DNA of 22,633 nt from Longimonas sp046498435 (GTDB lineage Bacteria > Bacteroidota > Rhodothermia > Rhodothermales > Salinibacteraceae). The notes beneath the pieces are model-generated. The model worked only from the letters and a program-made list of their open reading frames with translations, was not told the DNA's origin and searched no databases. Where the stretch lies: NCBI RefSeq assembly GCF_046498435.1, contig NZ_JAWOAR010000296.1, forward strand, positions 1 through 22,633, given 5' to 3'. Positions within the stretch are counted from its first letter, which is position 1. The number at the start of each line of letters is the position of its first letter. Made by a program: the position numbers and the translations under genes. This document shows positions 7,913-15,448 of this stretch, one piece after another.

Positions 7913-8713
7913 ATGCCTGCACCTAACAAGCAAGTGATCGGCGTTTTAGGGGGGATGGGCCCCCACGCCGGAGTCGATCTCGTCGATAAGATCATCGCAC
8001 AAACCGATGCCGCTACCGACCAGGAGCATGTGCCCGTAGCACTGCTTTCGTATCCAGAACGCCTGGTCGATCGTAGCACCTTCTTGTTTGGGGAGATCGA
8101 CACGAACCCCGCATACGCGCTGGCTGATGTCTTGCGTCTCCTCGACGATGCTGGCGCTGTTGTTGCAGGCATGCCTTGTAATACTGCCCACGCGCCCTCC
8201 ATCTTCGATACCATCGTGCAGGAAACCCGCCGCACAGGGCATCAGGTAGAGCTCTTGCACATGATTGAGGAGACGGTGGAGTTCATGCAGGCCACGATGC
8301 CGCATATCGAAACCGTCGGTACGCTCTCTACGCAAGCCGTTTACGAACTGAACCTGCACCGCACCCCGCTCGAAGCAGCCGGATTCTCGGTCGTTACCCC
8401 CGACCCCGTAATGCGCGAGCTTGTAAACACCACGATCTTCGACACTTCGTTCGGACTCAAAGCGCAGAGCCACCCCGCCACGCCTCAAGCAAAGCAAAAC
8501 CTGCTCGACACCATTCAGCACCTGATCGACCGCGGGGCCGATGCTGTCGTGCTGGGCTGCACCGAACTGCCGCTGGCTCCCCTGGCTGCCGACATGGACC
8601 TGGTCCCCCTCATCGATCCTGCCGAAGTCCTGGCGCGGGCACTCATCGATGCAGTACACCCCGACCATCTAAAACCGCTTCCTCCGCGCCTGGCCACCTT
8701 TCAAACGGCTTGA
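7913..8713 (+). CDS. Aspartate/glutamate racemase family protein
   Basis: About 266 residues of the cofactor-independent Asp/Glu racemase superfamily, which uses two cysteines to remove and return the alpha proton. The N-terminus GVLGGMGPHAGVDL is typical of aspartate racemases. The first catalytic Cys is in GMPCNTAH and the second in VLGCTELPL. Aspartate racemase is the most likely activity; a hydantoin or other amino-acid racemase is possible. The ATG at 7913 is preferred over the TTG two codons upstream. It lies between the lipoprotein and the EIIA gene with gaps of about 150 and 90 bases, so it may have its own promoter. Confidence 0.88.
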   Translation: MPAPNKQVIGVLGGMGPHAGVDLVDKIIAQTDAATDQEHVPVALLSYPERLVDRSTFLFGEIDTNPAYALADVLRLLDDAGAVVAGMPCNTAHAPSIFDTIVQETRRTGHQVELLHMIEETVEFMQATMPHIETVGTLSTQAVYELNLHRTPLEAAGFSVVTPDPVMRELVNTTIFDTSFGLKAQSHPATPQAKQNLLDTIQHLIDRGADAVVLGCTELPLAPLAADMDLVPLIDPAEVLARALIDAVHPDHLKPLPPRLATFQTA

Positions 8714-8806
8714 GCGTCTCTATCGAACCGCACCCCATCCGACGCATAGGAAGCAGTTACGTCCACGTGTTCGCTGAACTTCTGTCCTACGCGCTCGACT
8801 GGTTAC

Positions 8807-9283
8807 GTGTCTGTTCCTGCCATCAACGACCTGCTGCATCCTGACCGCATACGGATTGGACTGTCCACCCCCACCAAAAGCGAAGCCATCGACGCGATGG
8901 TTGACCTGTTAGACGGCCACCCGTCGATTACGACGCTGCCGGATGTGCGCGATGCCGTGTTCAAGCGCGAATCGACGATGTCTACCGGCGTAGGACATGG
9001 CCTGGGCCTCCCGCACGCCAAAACATCCGCCGCCTCCGATACCGTGGCGGCCTTTGCTACGGTACACCCTCCGGTTGACTTCGACGCGATCGACAGCAAA
9101 CCAGTTGACCTGCTGTTGCTGCTTGTCGGACCGGAGGCCGATGCGTCGCTGCATATCAAAGTGCTGGGGCGCATTTCGCGGTTGGTCCACCAACGGCCCA
9201 TTCGCAAAGCACTCAGCGAGGCCAACGATCCCGATACGGTCGTTCGCACGTTTCAAGACGCCGAGGCCGCTCTGCATCAGTAG
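8807..9283 (+). CDS. PTS EIIA domain protein (PtsN/fructose type)
   Basis: A 158-residue stand-alone EIIA domain of the fructose/mannitol/nitrogen class. The phosphorylated His is in GVGHGLGLPHAKT (about H70), corresponding to the GIGxGxAIPH motif. The fold continues with VLLLL-type strands and a helical C-terminus. The start is GTG at 8807; no other start leaves the domain intact. No EIIB, EIIC, HPr or EI gene is nearby, so a regulatory PtsN-like role is more likely than sugar transport. It immediately precedes hisS, with about 100 bases between. Confidence 0.88.
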   Translation: MSVPAINDLLHPDRIRIGLSTPTKSEAIDAMVDLLDGHPSITTLPDVRDAVFKRESTMSTGVGHGLGLPHAKTSAASDTVAAFATVHPPVDFDAIDSKPVDLLLLLVGPEADASLHIKVLGRISRLVHQRPIRKALSEANDPDTVVRTFQDAEAALHQ

Positions 9284-9385
9284 CACCGGCCCCGCACACA
9301 TTGCCGCAGCGTGGTTGCACCTGCCAATTCTTTGGCTGCCGCCCCACGCCTTGTCACTCATTTTCGAATCCCCCTGCTTCCTTCT

Positions 9386-10684
9386 GTGAGTACGTTTCAA
9401 CATATCAAAGGCACCTTCGACATCCTGCCCGATGCGTATACCATCGGCGACACGCGCATTGCGGCCTCGCACGAGTGGCACCACGTTGAGACGGTGCTGC
9501 GCGAGGTGATGACCCGCCACAACCTGGAGGAGATTCGCACTCCCATGCTGGAGCCCACCGAACTGGTGGCGCGTGGCGTGGGCGAGCACACCGACATTGT
9601 AAGTAAGGAGATGTTTGCCTTTGAGCGGCGCGGTACCCGCTACGTGCTGCGCCCCGAAATCACCGCTCCCGTTACACGAGCGTTCTTGGAGCACCACCTG
9701 GAGCAGCGCGGCGGCGTGCAGAAGCTCTTCTACATTGGGCCGTGCTTCCGTGCCGAACAGCCCCAGAAAGGACGCTACCGGCAGTTCCACCAGTTCGGCG
9801 TCGAGATCATCGGGGCCAGCGATCCACGAACAGATGCGGAGACCATCGCCACCATGATTGCGGTGTATCAGGCCTTTGGGCTGACGGGGGCGCGCCTTCG
9901 TATCAACACGCTCGGGGAACCGGAGCACCGCGCTGCCTTCCGCGATGCCCTCGTCGACTACCTGACGCCCTACCGCGACGAGCTCTCAGAAACGAGCCAG
10001 CGTCGCCTCGACACGAACCCGCTCCGCATCCTCGACACCAAAGTCGAACACGAGCGCGCCCTGCTCCGCGATGCGCCCACCCTGCTCGATCATGTGGATG
10101 CCGAGGCCCTTGCTCATTACGACGCCGTAAAGCAGCTTTTGAGCAGTCTCGGCATCGCGTTCGAGGAAGACCCGATGCTCGTGCGCGGCCTCGACTACTA
10201 CTCGCACACCGCCTTTGAACTGGAGCACGACGCCCTGGGCGCGCAAAGCGCACTCGCAGGCGGCGGACGCTACGACGGTCTCGCTCCGGCCTTGGGCCAC
10301 GACGGCCCGCTGCCCGCGTGCGGATTTGCCGCGGGCATGGAGCGGCTCTTCCTTGCCCTCGACGCCATCGACTACGACTATCCGGCCCCCGAAACCCCCC
10401 GCGTGTTCTTTGCTGCGCTGGGCAAAGAGGCCGAAGCCTGGGTCTTTAAGACCGTACACGACCTGCGCGCCCAAGGCATCCACGCCGCCCACGACCTGAA
10501 AGGACGCTCCTTGAAAGCCCAGATGCGCGAGGCGAACCGCCAAGATGCCCCCTACACCGTCATCATTGGCGGCAACGAACTGGCCGACGGCAGCGCCCAG
10601 GTCAAAACCATGGCCACCGGCGAGCAAACCGCCGTGTCGTTCGAGGACCTGGCCGACTACCTGTCTACCCCGCCCGCTGCGTAA
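9386..10684 (+). CDS. hisS: Histidyl-tRNA synthetase
   Basis: A class II synthetase of about 432 residues charging tRNA-His. Signatures in order: QHIKGTFDILP at the N-terminus, motif 1 region, motif 2 FRAEQPQKGRYRQFHQFG (about 121-138), the histidine-binding LVRGLDYYSHT (about 265-275), GGGRYDGL (about 292-299), motif 3 CGFAAGMERL (about 312-321), and a C-terminal anticodon-binding domain. The GTG at 9386 is chosen because it gives the normal family N-terminus. A GTG at 9311 would add 25 unrelated residues. The stop is 33 bases from lgt, so the two genes are probably co-transcribed. Confidence 0.96.
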   Translation: MSTFQHIKGTFDILPDAYTIGDTRIAASHEWHHVETVLREVMTRHNLEEIRTPMLEPTELVARGVGEHTDIVSKEMFAFERRGTRYVLRPEITAPVTRAFLEHHLEQRGGVQKLFYIGPCFRAEQPQKGRYRQFHQFGVEIIGASDPRTDAETIATMIAVYQAFGLTGARLRINTLGEPEHRAAFRDALVDYLTPYRDELSETSQRRLDTNPLRILDTKVEHERALLRDAPTLLDHVDAEALAHYDAVKQLLSSLGIAFEEDPMLVRGLDYYSHTAFELEHDALGAQSALAGGGRYDGLAPALGHDGPLPACGFAAGMERLFLALDAIDYDYPAPETPRVFFAALGKEAEAWVFKTVHDLRAQGIHAAHDLKGRSLKAQMREANRQDAPYTVIIGGNELADGSAQVKTMATGEQTAVSFEDLADYLSTPPAA

Positions 10685-10717
10685 CCCCGCATTTGTGTCT
10701 CCAACGCCTCTGCCGGT

Positions 10718-11614
10718 ATGTACCCTCGCCTCAGCGACATCTTTGCTGACCTGTTTGGGATTCAGCTTCCGTTTCCGATCTACTCATTCGGAGCCATGGT
10801 TGCCGTGGCGGTGCTTTTCGCCATCTGGCTGACCGGACGCGAAATCGACCGTCTCTACAACACGGGCATCATCCCCGGCGTGAAGATGCCTCAAGAAGGG
10901 CGACGCCGTAGCAAAGAAGTTTCTCCGTCGGTGCTACTCGGCACCATCGCGATTATCGTGGTCGTGGCGGGCATTGTAGGCGCGAAGATCTTCCACATCC
11001 TCGAAAACCTGGACCGCTTCTGGCTCGATCCGGGCGGCATGCTCTTCGCCACAGGCGGGCTCACCTTCTACGGCGGATTCCTTGTCGCGGGCGCGGCCAT
11101 TGTGTGGTACCTGCGCCGCTACGACCTGCCCCCCGCCCGCTTCGCCGATGCGGGCGCGCCAGGTCTGATGGCTGCCTACGGGATCGGACGCATTGGCTGC
11201 CACCTGGCGGGCGATGGCGACTGGGGCATTGCTGCTGACATGGCCGCGAAACCCGACTGGCTACCCATGTGGCTCTGGGCCGAAACGTATCCACACGCTA
11301 TCATTGGCTCCCCGCCCGAGCCGGTGCATCCCACCCCGCTCTACGAACTCGCCATGGCCAGCATCCTGGCCGCCGTGCTGTGGATGCTACGGAAGCATCC
11401 GTTTCAGGCCGGGTGGCTGTTCTCACTCTACCTCGTGTTTAGCGGCGCCGAGCGGCTGCTGATCGAGCAGATTCGTGTAAACGTTGAGTTCGACCTGCTC
11501 GGTCTCGTGGTTACCCAGGCCGAGGTTATCTCTGTTGGACTGATTCTGCTGGGCCTGCTGGGGCTGTGGTTCACCAGCGAACGGGTGGATACGCCGTCTT
11601 CAACAACGGCATAG
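10718..11614 (+). CDS. lgt: Prolipoprotein diacylglyceryl transferase
   Basis: A 298-residue inner-membrane enzyme that transfers diacylglycerol from phosphatidylglycerol to the lipobox Cys of prolipoproteins, with about seven membrane segments. Family motifs: GGLTFYGG (113-120), YGIGRIGCHLAGD (154-166, the Lgt signature), HPTPLYE (204-210) and GAERLLIEQIR (243-253). The position equivalent to the important His of E. coli Lgt (FHGG) is Tyr here, a variant I believe also occurs in other lineages. An extra charged cytosolic loop at about 55-70 is notable. It follows hisS by 33 bases. Both neighbouring lipoproteins in this window are its likely substrates. Confidence 0.95.
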   Translation: MYPRLSDIFADLFGIQLPFPIYSFGAMVAVAVLFAIWLTGREIDRLYNTGIIPGVKMPQEGRRRSKEVSPSVLLGTIAIIVVVAGIVGAKIFHILENLDRFWLDPGGMLFATGGLTFYGGFLVAGAAIVWYLRRYDLPPARFADAGAPGLMAAYGIGRIGCHLAGDGDWGIAADMAAKPDWLPMWLWAETYPHAIIGSPPEPVHPTPLYELAMASILAAVLWMLRKHPFQAGWLFSLYLVFSGAERLLIEQIRVNVEFDLLGLVVTQAEVISVGLILLGLLGLWFTSERVDTPSSTTA

Positions 11615-11624
11615 CTTGCCACAC

Positions 11625-11639
11625 ACACGCCCTGCGTGT
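11625..11639 (+). terminator. Weak hairpin after lgt
   Basis: Six-base arms ACACGC and GCGTGT with a three-base loop lie ten bases after the lgt stop. A partly T-rich stretch follows before the next gene. It is small and could be incidental. Confidence 0.25.
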
Positions 11640-11674
11640 TCATTGTAGTTTTCTGTGTACTTGAACACTCATAT

Positions 11675-12910
11675 ATGTGCCGACCATTTCATCCGATCGG
11701 CCTTGTCTTTCTCATTTGTATGGGACTGTTTGGCCTTTCGGGATGTGGGGACTCGACCGATACGGACGCCCCACTTCGCATTATGACATATAACATCGAA
11801 GACATACGTACCGATGCACTCGGACGTACCGATCATGCACGCATGCAGCGCGCGGCAGCCATCATCCAGCACCTGCAGCCCGATATCCTGCTCCTCCAGG
11901 AAATAACATACGACCAGCCCGGCGACCCTGGCTATCAAGAAGGCGCTCCCGAGGGCCAAAATGCCCGGCGCTTTGCCGAAAACTATCTGGCCGAACCGCA
12001 AGCCGACTCCTTAGAGGCCCTCTCCATGACCGCGTTCATGGCCCCAACGAACACCGGCATTGCCAGCGAGCACGACCTCAACAACGACGGCGTCACCGTT
12101 ACCGATGTGCCCAAGATCCCGCCCGCGTCTTCTGACACTGCCATGCCTCCCCAAAACGACGCCGGACGCGCCTACGGCGAAGATGCCTGGGGCTTTGGCA
12201 CCTTTCCCGGACAGTACGGCATGGCCCTGCTCGTACGGAGCGACCTGCGTATCCAGACCGATGATGTGCGCACGTTCCGTCTCTTCAAGTGGAGCGATAT
12301 GCCCGGTGTCCGGCGTCCCTCCAATCCCGAAACCGGACTGGCGTGGTACGACGATGACACCTGGGCCGACATGCGCCTGAGCTCCAAAAGCCACTGGGAT
12401 ATCCCCGTTATGCTGCCCGATAGCAGCGTGGTGCATGTGCTGGCCAGCCACCCGACCCCACCCGGCTTTGATGGTCCCGAAAACCGCAACGGCCTCCGCA
12501 ACTACGACGAAATCCGCTTCTGGGCCGACTACCTCGACCAGGCCCCCTACATCTACGACGATTCTACCGAAACCGGCGGCCTCCCCAGCGATGCCCACTT
12601 CGTACTCATGGGCGACAAGAACGCCGATCCCGGCGGCGGCGATAGCGTCGACGGTGCCATCAATCAGGTGCTCGACCATGTGCGCATCAACGCAATCACG
12701 CCCATGGCCTCTCCCGAAGGGCAGCGCGCCTTTCCCGACCTCTCGCCCGGCCACACCGCCGAGTGGGAGCGTCGTGTTGACTACGTACTGCCCGGCCGCT
12801 CACTCAACGTAGACGACAGCGGCGTCTGGCGTCCGCTCGACCCCGGTGCCGTACGCGCCAGCGACCACTTCCCCGTCTGGATCGACATCCTGCCCCCCGG
12901 CACCGAGTAA
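11675..12910 (+). CDS. Endonuclease/exonuclease/phosphatase-family lipoprotein
   Basis: About 411 residues. The signal peptide ends in LSGC (Cys about 24), so it is lipidated and exported. The rest is the EEP (DNase I-like) fold: MTYNIEDI at the first strand, LLQE with the metal-binding Glu, ASHPTPPGFDG, VLMGDKNADP with the Asp/Asn pair, VDYVLPG, and ASDHFPVW with the catalytic Asp-His. Members hydrolyse phosphodiesters or phosphomonoesters; substrate cannot be read from sequence. A loop DLNNDGVTVTD near residue 130 resembles an EF-hand or dockerin calcium loop. ATG 11675 is preferred over GTG 11636 because it places the signal peptide correctly. It starts about 60 bases after lgt. Confidence 0.9.
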   Translation: MCRPFHPIGLVFLICMGLFGLSGCGDSTDTDAPLRIMTYNIEDIRTDALGRTDHARMQRAAAIIQHLQPDILLLQEITYDQPGDPGYQEGAPEGQNARRFAENYLAEPQADSLEALSMTAFMAPTNTGIASEHDLNNDGVTVTDVPKIPPASSDTAMPPQNDAGRAYGEDAWGFGTFPGQYGMALLVRSDLRIQTDDVRTFRLFKWSDMPGVRRPSNPETGLAWYDDDTWADMRLSSKSHWDIPVMLPDSSVVHVLASHPTPPGFDGPENRNGLRNYDEIRFWADYLDQAPYIYDDSTETGGLPSDAHFVLMGDKNADPGGGDSVDGAINQVLDHVRINAITPMASPEGQRAFPDLSPGHTAEWERRVDYVLPGRSLNVDDSGVWRPLDPGAVRASDHFPVWIDILPPGTE

Positions 12911-12940
12911 CCGCTTTGCTCTAACCTACTCCCCCTGCGT

Positions 12941-12958
12941 CGAACGGTCCTCCGTTCG
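12941..12958 (+). terminator. Hairpin after the EEP lipoprotein gene
   Basis: Perfect seven-base arms CGAACGG and CCGTTCG enclose the loop TCCT, 30 bases past the stop. Wobble pairing extends the stem by about three bases. No T-run follows, so intrinsic termination is uncertain. It abuts the start of repeat family B. Confidence 0.35.
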
Positions 12959-12959
12959 G

Positions 12960-13074
12960 CGTGCGGCACCGCCCATCTCACATTTTTAGTCAGAGGAAAC
13001 CAAAGGCTCGCGGCATCGCCTCCGCCATCCCGATGCAGCGCGCTCAGCCCAGCCCCCGTGCAGGAGCCCCTGTG
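12960..13074 (+). repeat. Dispersed repeat family B, copy 1
   Basis: It aligns with 14129-14235 in the same orientation. Shared blocks in order are CGTGCGGCAC, CGCCCATCTCACATTT, GAAACCAAAGGCT, GCGGCATCGCCTCC, CCGATGCAG and GTGCCCCT-like, with a few substitutions and short indels. No open frame is shared. The two copies are direct repeats on either side of the outer-membrane barrel gene, about 1.17 kb apart. Confidence 0.75.
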
Positions 13075-13109
13075 TAGGAGAGCCCATGCACTCAAATGCG
13101 CATGCTCCC

Positions 13110-13183
13110 TGTCGCATTTCCGACATTCCCTGTCGCATTTCCGACATGTCGCATTTCCGACACGATCTGTCCTACATCCGACA
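13110..13183 (+). promoter_or_regulatory. Array of four TGTCG-N6-CGACA dyads (putative operator cluster)
   Basis: Three perfect copies of TGTCGCATTTCCGACA begin at 13110, 13131 and 13147, and a variant TGTCCTACATCCGACA begins at 13168. Each is a 16-base dyad with 5-base arms and a 6-base centre. Start-to-start spacing is 21, 16 and 21 bases, roughly two, one and a half, and two helical turns. A different near-palindrome (ATGTCTACCGGTAGCAT, 13184-13200) follows directly. The array lies about 135 bases upstream of the barrel gene start, where a cooperative dimeric regulator could bind. I cannot match it to a named regulator. Confidence 0.6.
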
Positions 13184-13318
13184 ATGTCTACCGGTAGCAT
13201 GGAAAGCGAATGATACGGCCCCAGCAGAGTGCCTCTGCGATACGCTGCTGGGCGTCTATCTCTTCAGACATGCATACGCAACCGCTTTCTAATTTCTAAC
13301 AGAACTGATTCATCCATC

Positions 13319-13843
13319 ATGCTACACGCTCTAAAATCGCTACGTTACCGCACACTCGGGTGGGCACTCGGAGCTGTTCTCATTACCATGCTGGCCTGGT
13401 CTCCCCATCAGGCTGCTGCACAGTCTGAAATGGATGTCGAGGCCAACAACTCCATTTACACCGAACTGGGTGGAACGGGCTTTCTCTATACCCTAAACTA
13501 CGACTACCGCATCAACCGTGACTGGAGTGCTCGCCTGGGTGCCATGCGAGCGGGCGCTTTCGGCGTCACGTTCACCAACATCCCGCTGACGGCCAGCTAC
13601 CTGTGGGGCACCAATCATAACCTGGAAGTGGGCCTCGGCGCCATGTACCTCGGCGTCAGTCTCGATACCGAAGGAGACGACTTTGGCGGCATCAGCGACG
13701 ACACCGTTGCAGGCACTGCTATTATTGGCTATCGCTACCAGCCCACCGATGGCGGAATTATCTTCCGTGCTGGCATTACGCCAGCTTTTGGCGACTTTGG
13801 CATCGTGCCATGGGGCGGCCTCAGTGTCGGATATAGCTTTTAG
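13319..13843 (+). CDS. Small outer-membrane beta-barrel protein
   Basis: About 174 residues. The signal peptide (about 1-34) has a basic start, a hydrophobic core ALGAVLITMLAW and an AAA-Q cleavage site for signal peptidase I. The mature part begins ANNSIYTELGGTGFLYTLNY and alternates amphipathic strands with Gly/Asp turns, ending in SVGYSF. The terminal Phe fits a BAM-recognised C-terminal strand. This matches the general pattern of small outer-membrane proteins of unknown function in Bacteroidota. ATG 13319 is chosen because it opens the signal peptide; an upstream in-frame start at 13229 would bury it. It has its own putative operator cluster and strong terminator, so it is probably a monocistronic, regulated gene. 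Confidence 0.85.
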   Translation: MLHALKSLRYRTLGWALGAVLITMLAWSPHQAAAQSEMDVEANNSIYTELGGTGFLYTLNYDYRINRDWSARLGAMRAGAFGVTFTNIPLTASYLWGTNHNLEVGLGAMYLGVSLDTEGDDFGGISDDTVAGTAIIGYRYQPTDGGIIFRAGITPAFGDFGIVPWGGLSVGYSF

Positions 13844-13897
13844 CGCCGCTCTGCCATCAGCTTCACATACGGCCTCCTCGTTGTGAGGCCACCGTTC

Positions 13898-13964
13898 GTC
13901 AGGGATGCCGGGGGACAGCCTGCTGGAGGTCGCCCTTCCAGCAGGTGCATCCCTGACTTTTTTT
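13898..13964 (+). terminator. Two-tier intrinsic terminator after the barrel gene
   Basis: Outer arms GTCAGGGATGC (13898-13908) and GCATCCCTGAC (13947-13957) pair perfectly over 11 bases. Inside, CCTGCTGGA (13919-13927) pairs with TCCAGCAGG (13937-13945). Seven T bases follow at 13958-13964. This is the clearest rho-independent terminator in the window. A smaller hairpin GGCCTC/GAGGCC precedes it at about 13871-13890. Confidence 0.92.
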
Positions 13965-14128
13965 GTGAGGTCTGCTCTTCTTTTAATCTAAAAGAAACTC
14001 GGTGTAAGGCATACCGACACACATGCCATTTTTGTATTTGAATCTGGTACCTCAAACAAAAGGTATTTATTAGTAAATAGTGTCTCTCTGTACAAACATA
14101 TCCTGAGTCAAAGGGAGCCATACCCCGC
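13965..14128. other. AT-rich intergenic patch
   Basis: This stretch is visibly richer in A+T than its surroundings. It holds a perfect AT-rich hairpin, TTCTTTTA/TAAAAGAA with a three-base loop (13978-13996), and a second small dyad TATTTA/TAAATA near 14066-14081. No gene is seen. With the family B repeat that follows, it makes up a gap of about 350 bases before the YjbQ gene. Confidence 0.5.
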
Positions 14129-14235
14129 CGTGCGGCACATTCCCCGCCCATCTCACATTTATTCGGTAAGAAACCAAAGGCTTGCGGCATCGCCTCCACC
14201 ATTCCGATGCAGTGCGCCCCGTCGGTGCCCCTATG
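14129..14235 (+). repeat. Dispersed repeat family B, copy 2
   Basis: It is the partner of 12960-13074 in the same orientation, with the shared blocks listed there. It ends about 80 bases before the YjbQ-family start, so it could lie in that gene's leader. Confidence 0.75.
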
Positions 14236-14314
14236 AAAGTGCCGTTGGCTCGCTTCGTGGAGGCTCCCGTACGTCCCTCGCACATTCCCATTCCACATTC
14301 CCCCCACACCTCGC

Positions 14315-14743
14315 ATGCACTGGACGCAACGCACGCTCACGCTCGACCCGCATCCTCGCGGCGTCCACCTCATCACCGACACCGTGACCGGTGCCCTGCC
14401 CGAACTGGAGGCGTGCACCCAAGGGATGCTGCACGTCTTCATTCAGCACACCTCCGCCGCCCTCGCCCTCAACGAAGCCGCCAGCCCCGACGTGCGCGGC
14501 GACCTGGAGCGCCACCTCAACCACCTCGTGCCCGAGGAACAGCCCTACTACCAGCACACCCTCGAAGGCCCCGACGACATGCCCGCCCACATCAAAGCCG
14601 TGCTCATCGGCCCCGGTCTGTGGCTGCCCGTGCAAGACGGCGCGCTGGCGCTGGGCACATGGCAAGGGCTCTACCTCTGCGAACACCGCAACCAGGGCGG
14701 TCCCCGCACCCTCATGCTTACCCTCATGGGGCCCGAGGCCTAA
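14315..14743 (+). CDS. YjbQ/UPF0047 family protein
   Basis: A 142-residue single-domain protein of the YjbQ family; some members have a weak thiamine-phosphate synthase activity, but the physiological role is unsettled. Conserved features are visible: IQHTSAALALNE (about 43-54), DVRGDLERHLNHLVPE, YYQHTLEGPDDMPAHIK (about 78-94), GTWQGLYLCEHR (about 114-125). The clustered His and Glu residues form the presumed metal site. Length is normal for the family. It begins at ATG 14315 and appears monocistronic, with repeats on both sides. Confidence 0.92.
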   Translation: MHWTQRTLTLDPHPRGVHLITDTVTGALPELEACTQGMLHVFIQHTSAALALNEAASPDVRGDLERHLNHLVPEEQPYYQHTLEGPDDMPAHIKAVLIGPGLWLPVQDGALALGTWQGLYLCEHRNQGGPRTLMLTLMGPEA

Positions 14744-14787
14744 CCATTCGCTTCAGCCCTTCCCTGTGCACCAACGAAGCATGCGGG

Positions 14788-14969
14788 GTTGATGGTTACC
14801 TTGGCATCCTCCCCTCACGAAGTCTGTCATGGTGAGCGCAGCCCCGCCCCCTGTGGCTCCGACCACTGTCGAAGGAACCATCTCCCTGGCGTTCAGCGGG
14901 ACCTGTTCAGGACGGCACGGCACGCGTACCTATCTTGGTCTGACCCAAACAATCACGCGTGACAGAGCA
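14788..14969 (+). repeat. Dispersed repeat family A, copy 2
   Basis: From 14788 it matches copy 1 (reverse strand, 1-86) and copy 3 (22380 onward), including TTGATGGTT, CACGAAGTCTGTCATG, GTGAGCGCAG and GGAACCATCTCC. It carries the GC-rich internal segment at about 14842-14872 that copy 1 lacks. It ends in TGACAGAGCA (14960-14969), the inverse of the 10-mer that opens copy 3, consistent with terminal inverted repeats. The left end is degenerate. It lies immediately upstream of the restriction-modification locus. Confidence 0.7.
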
Positions 14970-15064
14970 ACAGGTCCATACGGCGCTCAACCAAGCCGCA
15001 GTTGGATGCGTATAGGCTGCATCATACCCTCGAAGCGTCGCGCACCGATGTCTCCTACATCTCC

Positions 15065-15421
15065 ATGAATGGGTCTTCCTCCTTACGCAACCAGCTCATC
15101 GAAGGCGACTGCCTGGATGTGCTGCCCACGTTCCCCGACCAGTCTGTAGATATGATTCTGTGCGATTTGCCGTACGGAACGACTCGCAATAACTGGGACA
15201 GTGTGATCCCACTGGAGCCACTCTGGGAGCAGTATCTTCGGGTGATTAAAGACCGTGGGGCCATTGTGCTTACGGCGCAAGGACTGTTTACCGCCAAGCT
15301 CATCATGAGTCAGGAGCAGCACTTTAAGTATCGCATCATCTGGGTGAAGTCGAAAGCCACCAACTTCCTGAATGCGAAGCGGCAGCCGTTGCGCAAGCAC
15401 GAAGACGTGTGCGTGTTTTAA
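15065..15421 (+). CDS. N-terminal half of the split methyltransferase (catalytic motif)
   Basis: If translated alone this gives about 118 residues: a short lead, QLIEGDCLDVLP, the catalytic motif DLPYGTTRNNWD, AIVLTAQGLF and RIIWVKSKATNF. It contains the residues that act on the target base but not the S-adenosylmethionine pocket, so it could work only with the other half. Confidence 0.5.
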   Translation: MNGSSSLRNQLIEGDCLDVLPTFPDQSVDMILCDLPYGTTRNNWDSVIPLEPLWEQYLRVIKDRGAIVLTAQGLFTAKLIMSQEQHFKYRIIWVKSKATNFLNAKRQPLRKHEDVCVF

Positions 15422-15448
15422 AAGAAAGCGCCGACCTACAATCCGCAG

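Noticed and set aside
13110..13183. CRISPR array
   Set aside because: The units are 16-base dyads with 0 or 5 bases between them. There are no spacers of normal length and no cas genes.
13898..13957. Riboswitch
   Set aside because: It lies after a stop codon, has simple nested stems and is followed by a T-run; a terminator explains all of it.
13840..14442. 200-codon minus-strand frame between the barrel and YjbQ genes
   Set aside because: It spans the terminator and a family B repeat and overlaps the YjbQ gene. Composition and lack of motifs indicate chance.
15410..15425. T/A-rich run at the methyltransferase stop as a programmed -1 frameshift site
   Set aside because: The TTTTAAA run is in the wrong phase for a standard slippery heptamer, and the downstream half is in the same frame as the upstream half, so a shift would not restore it.
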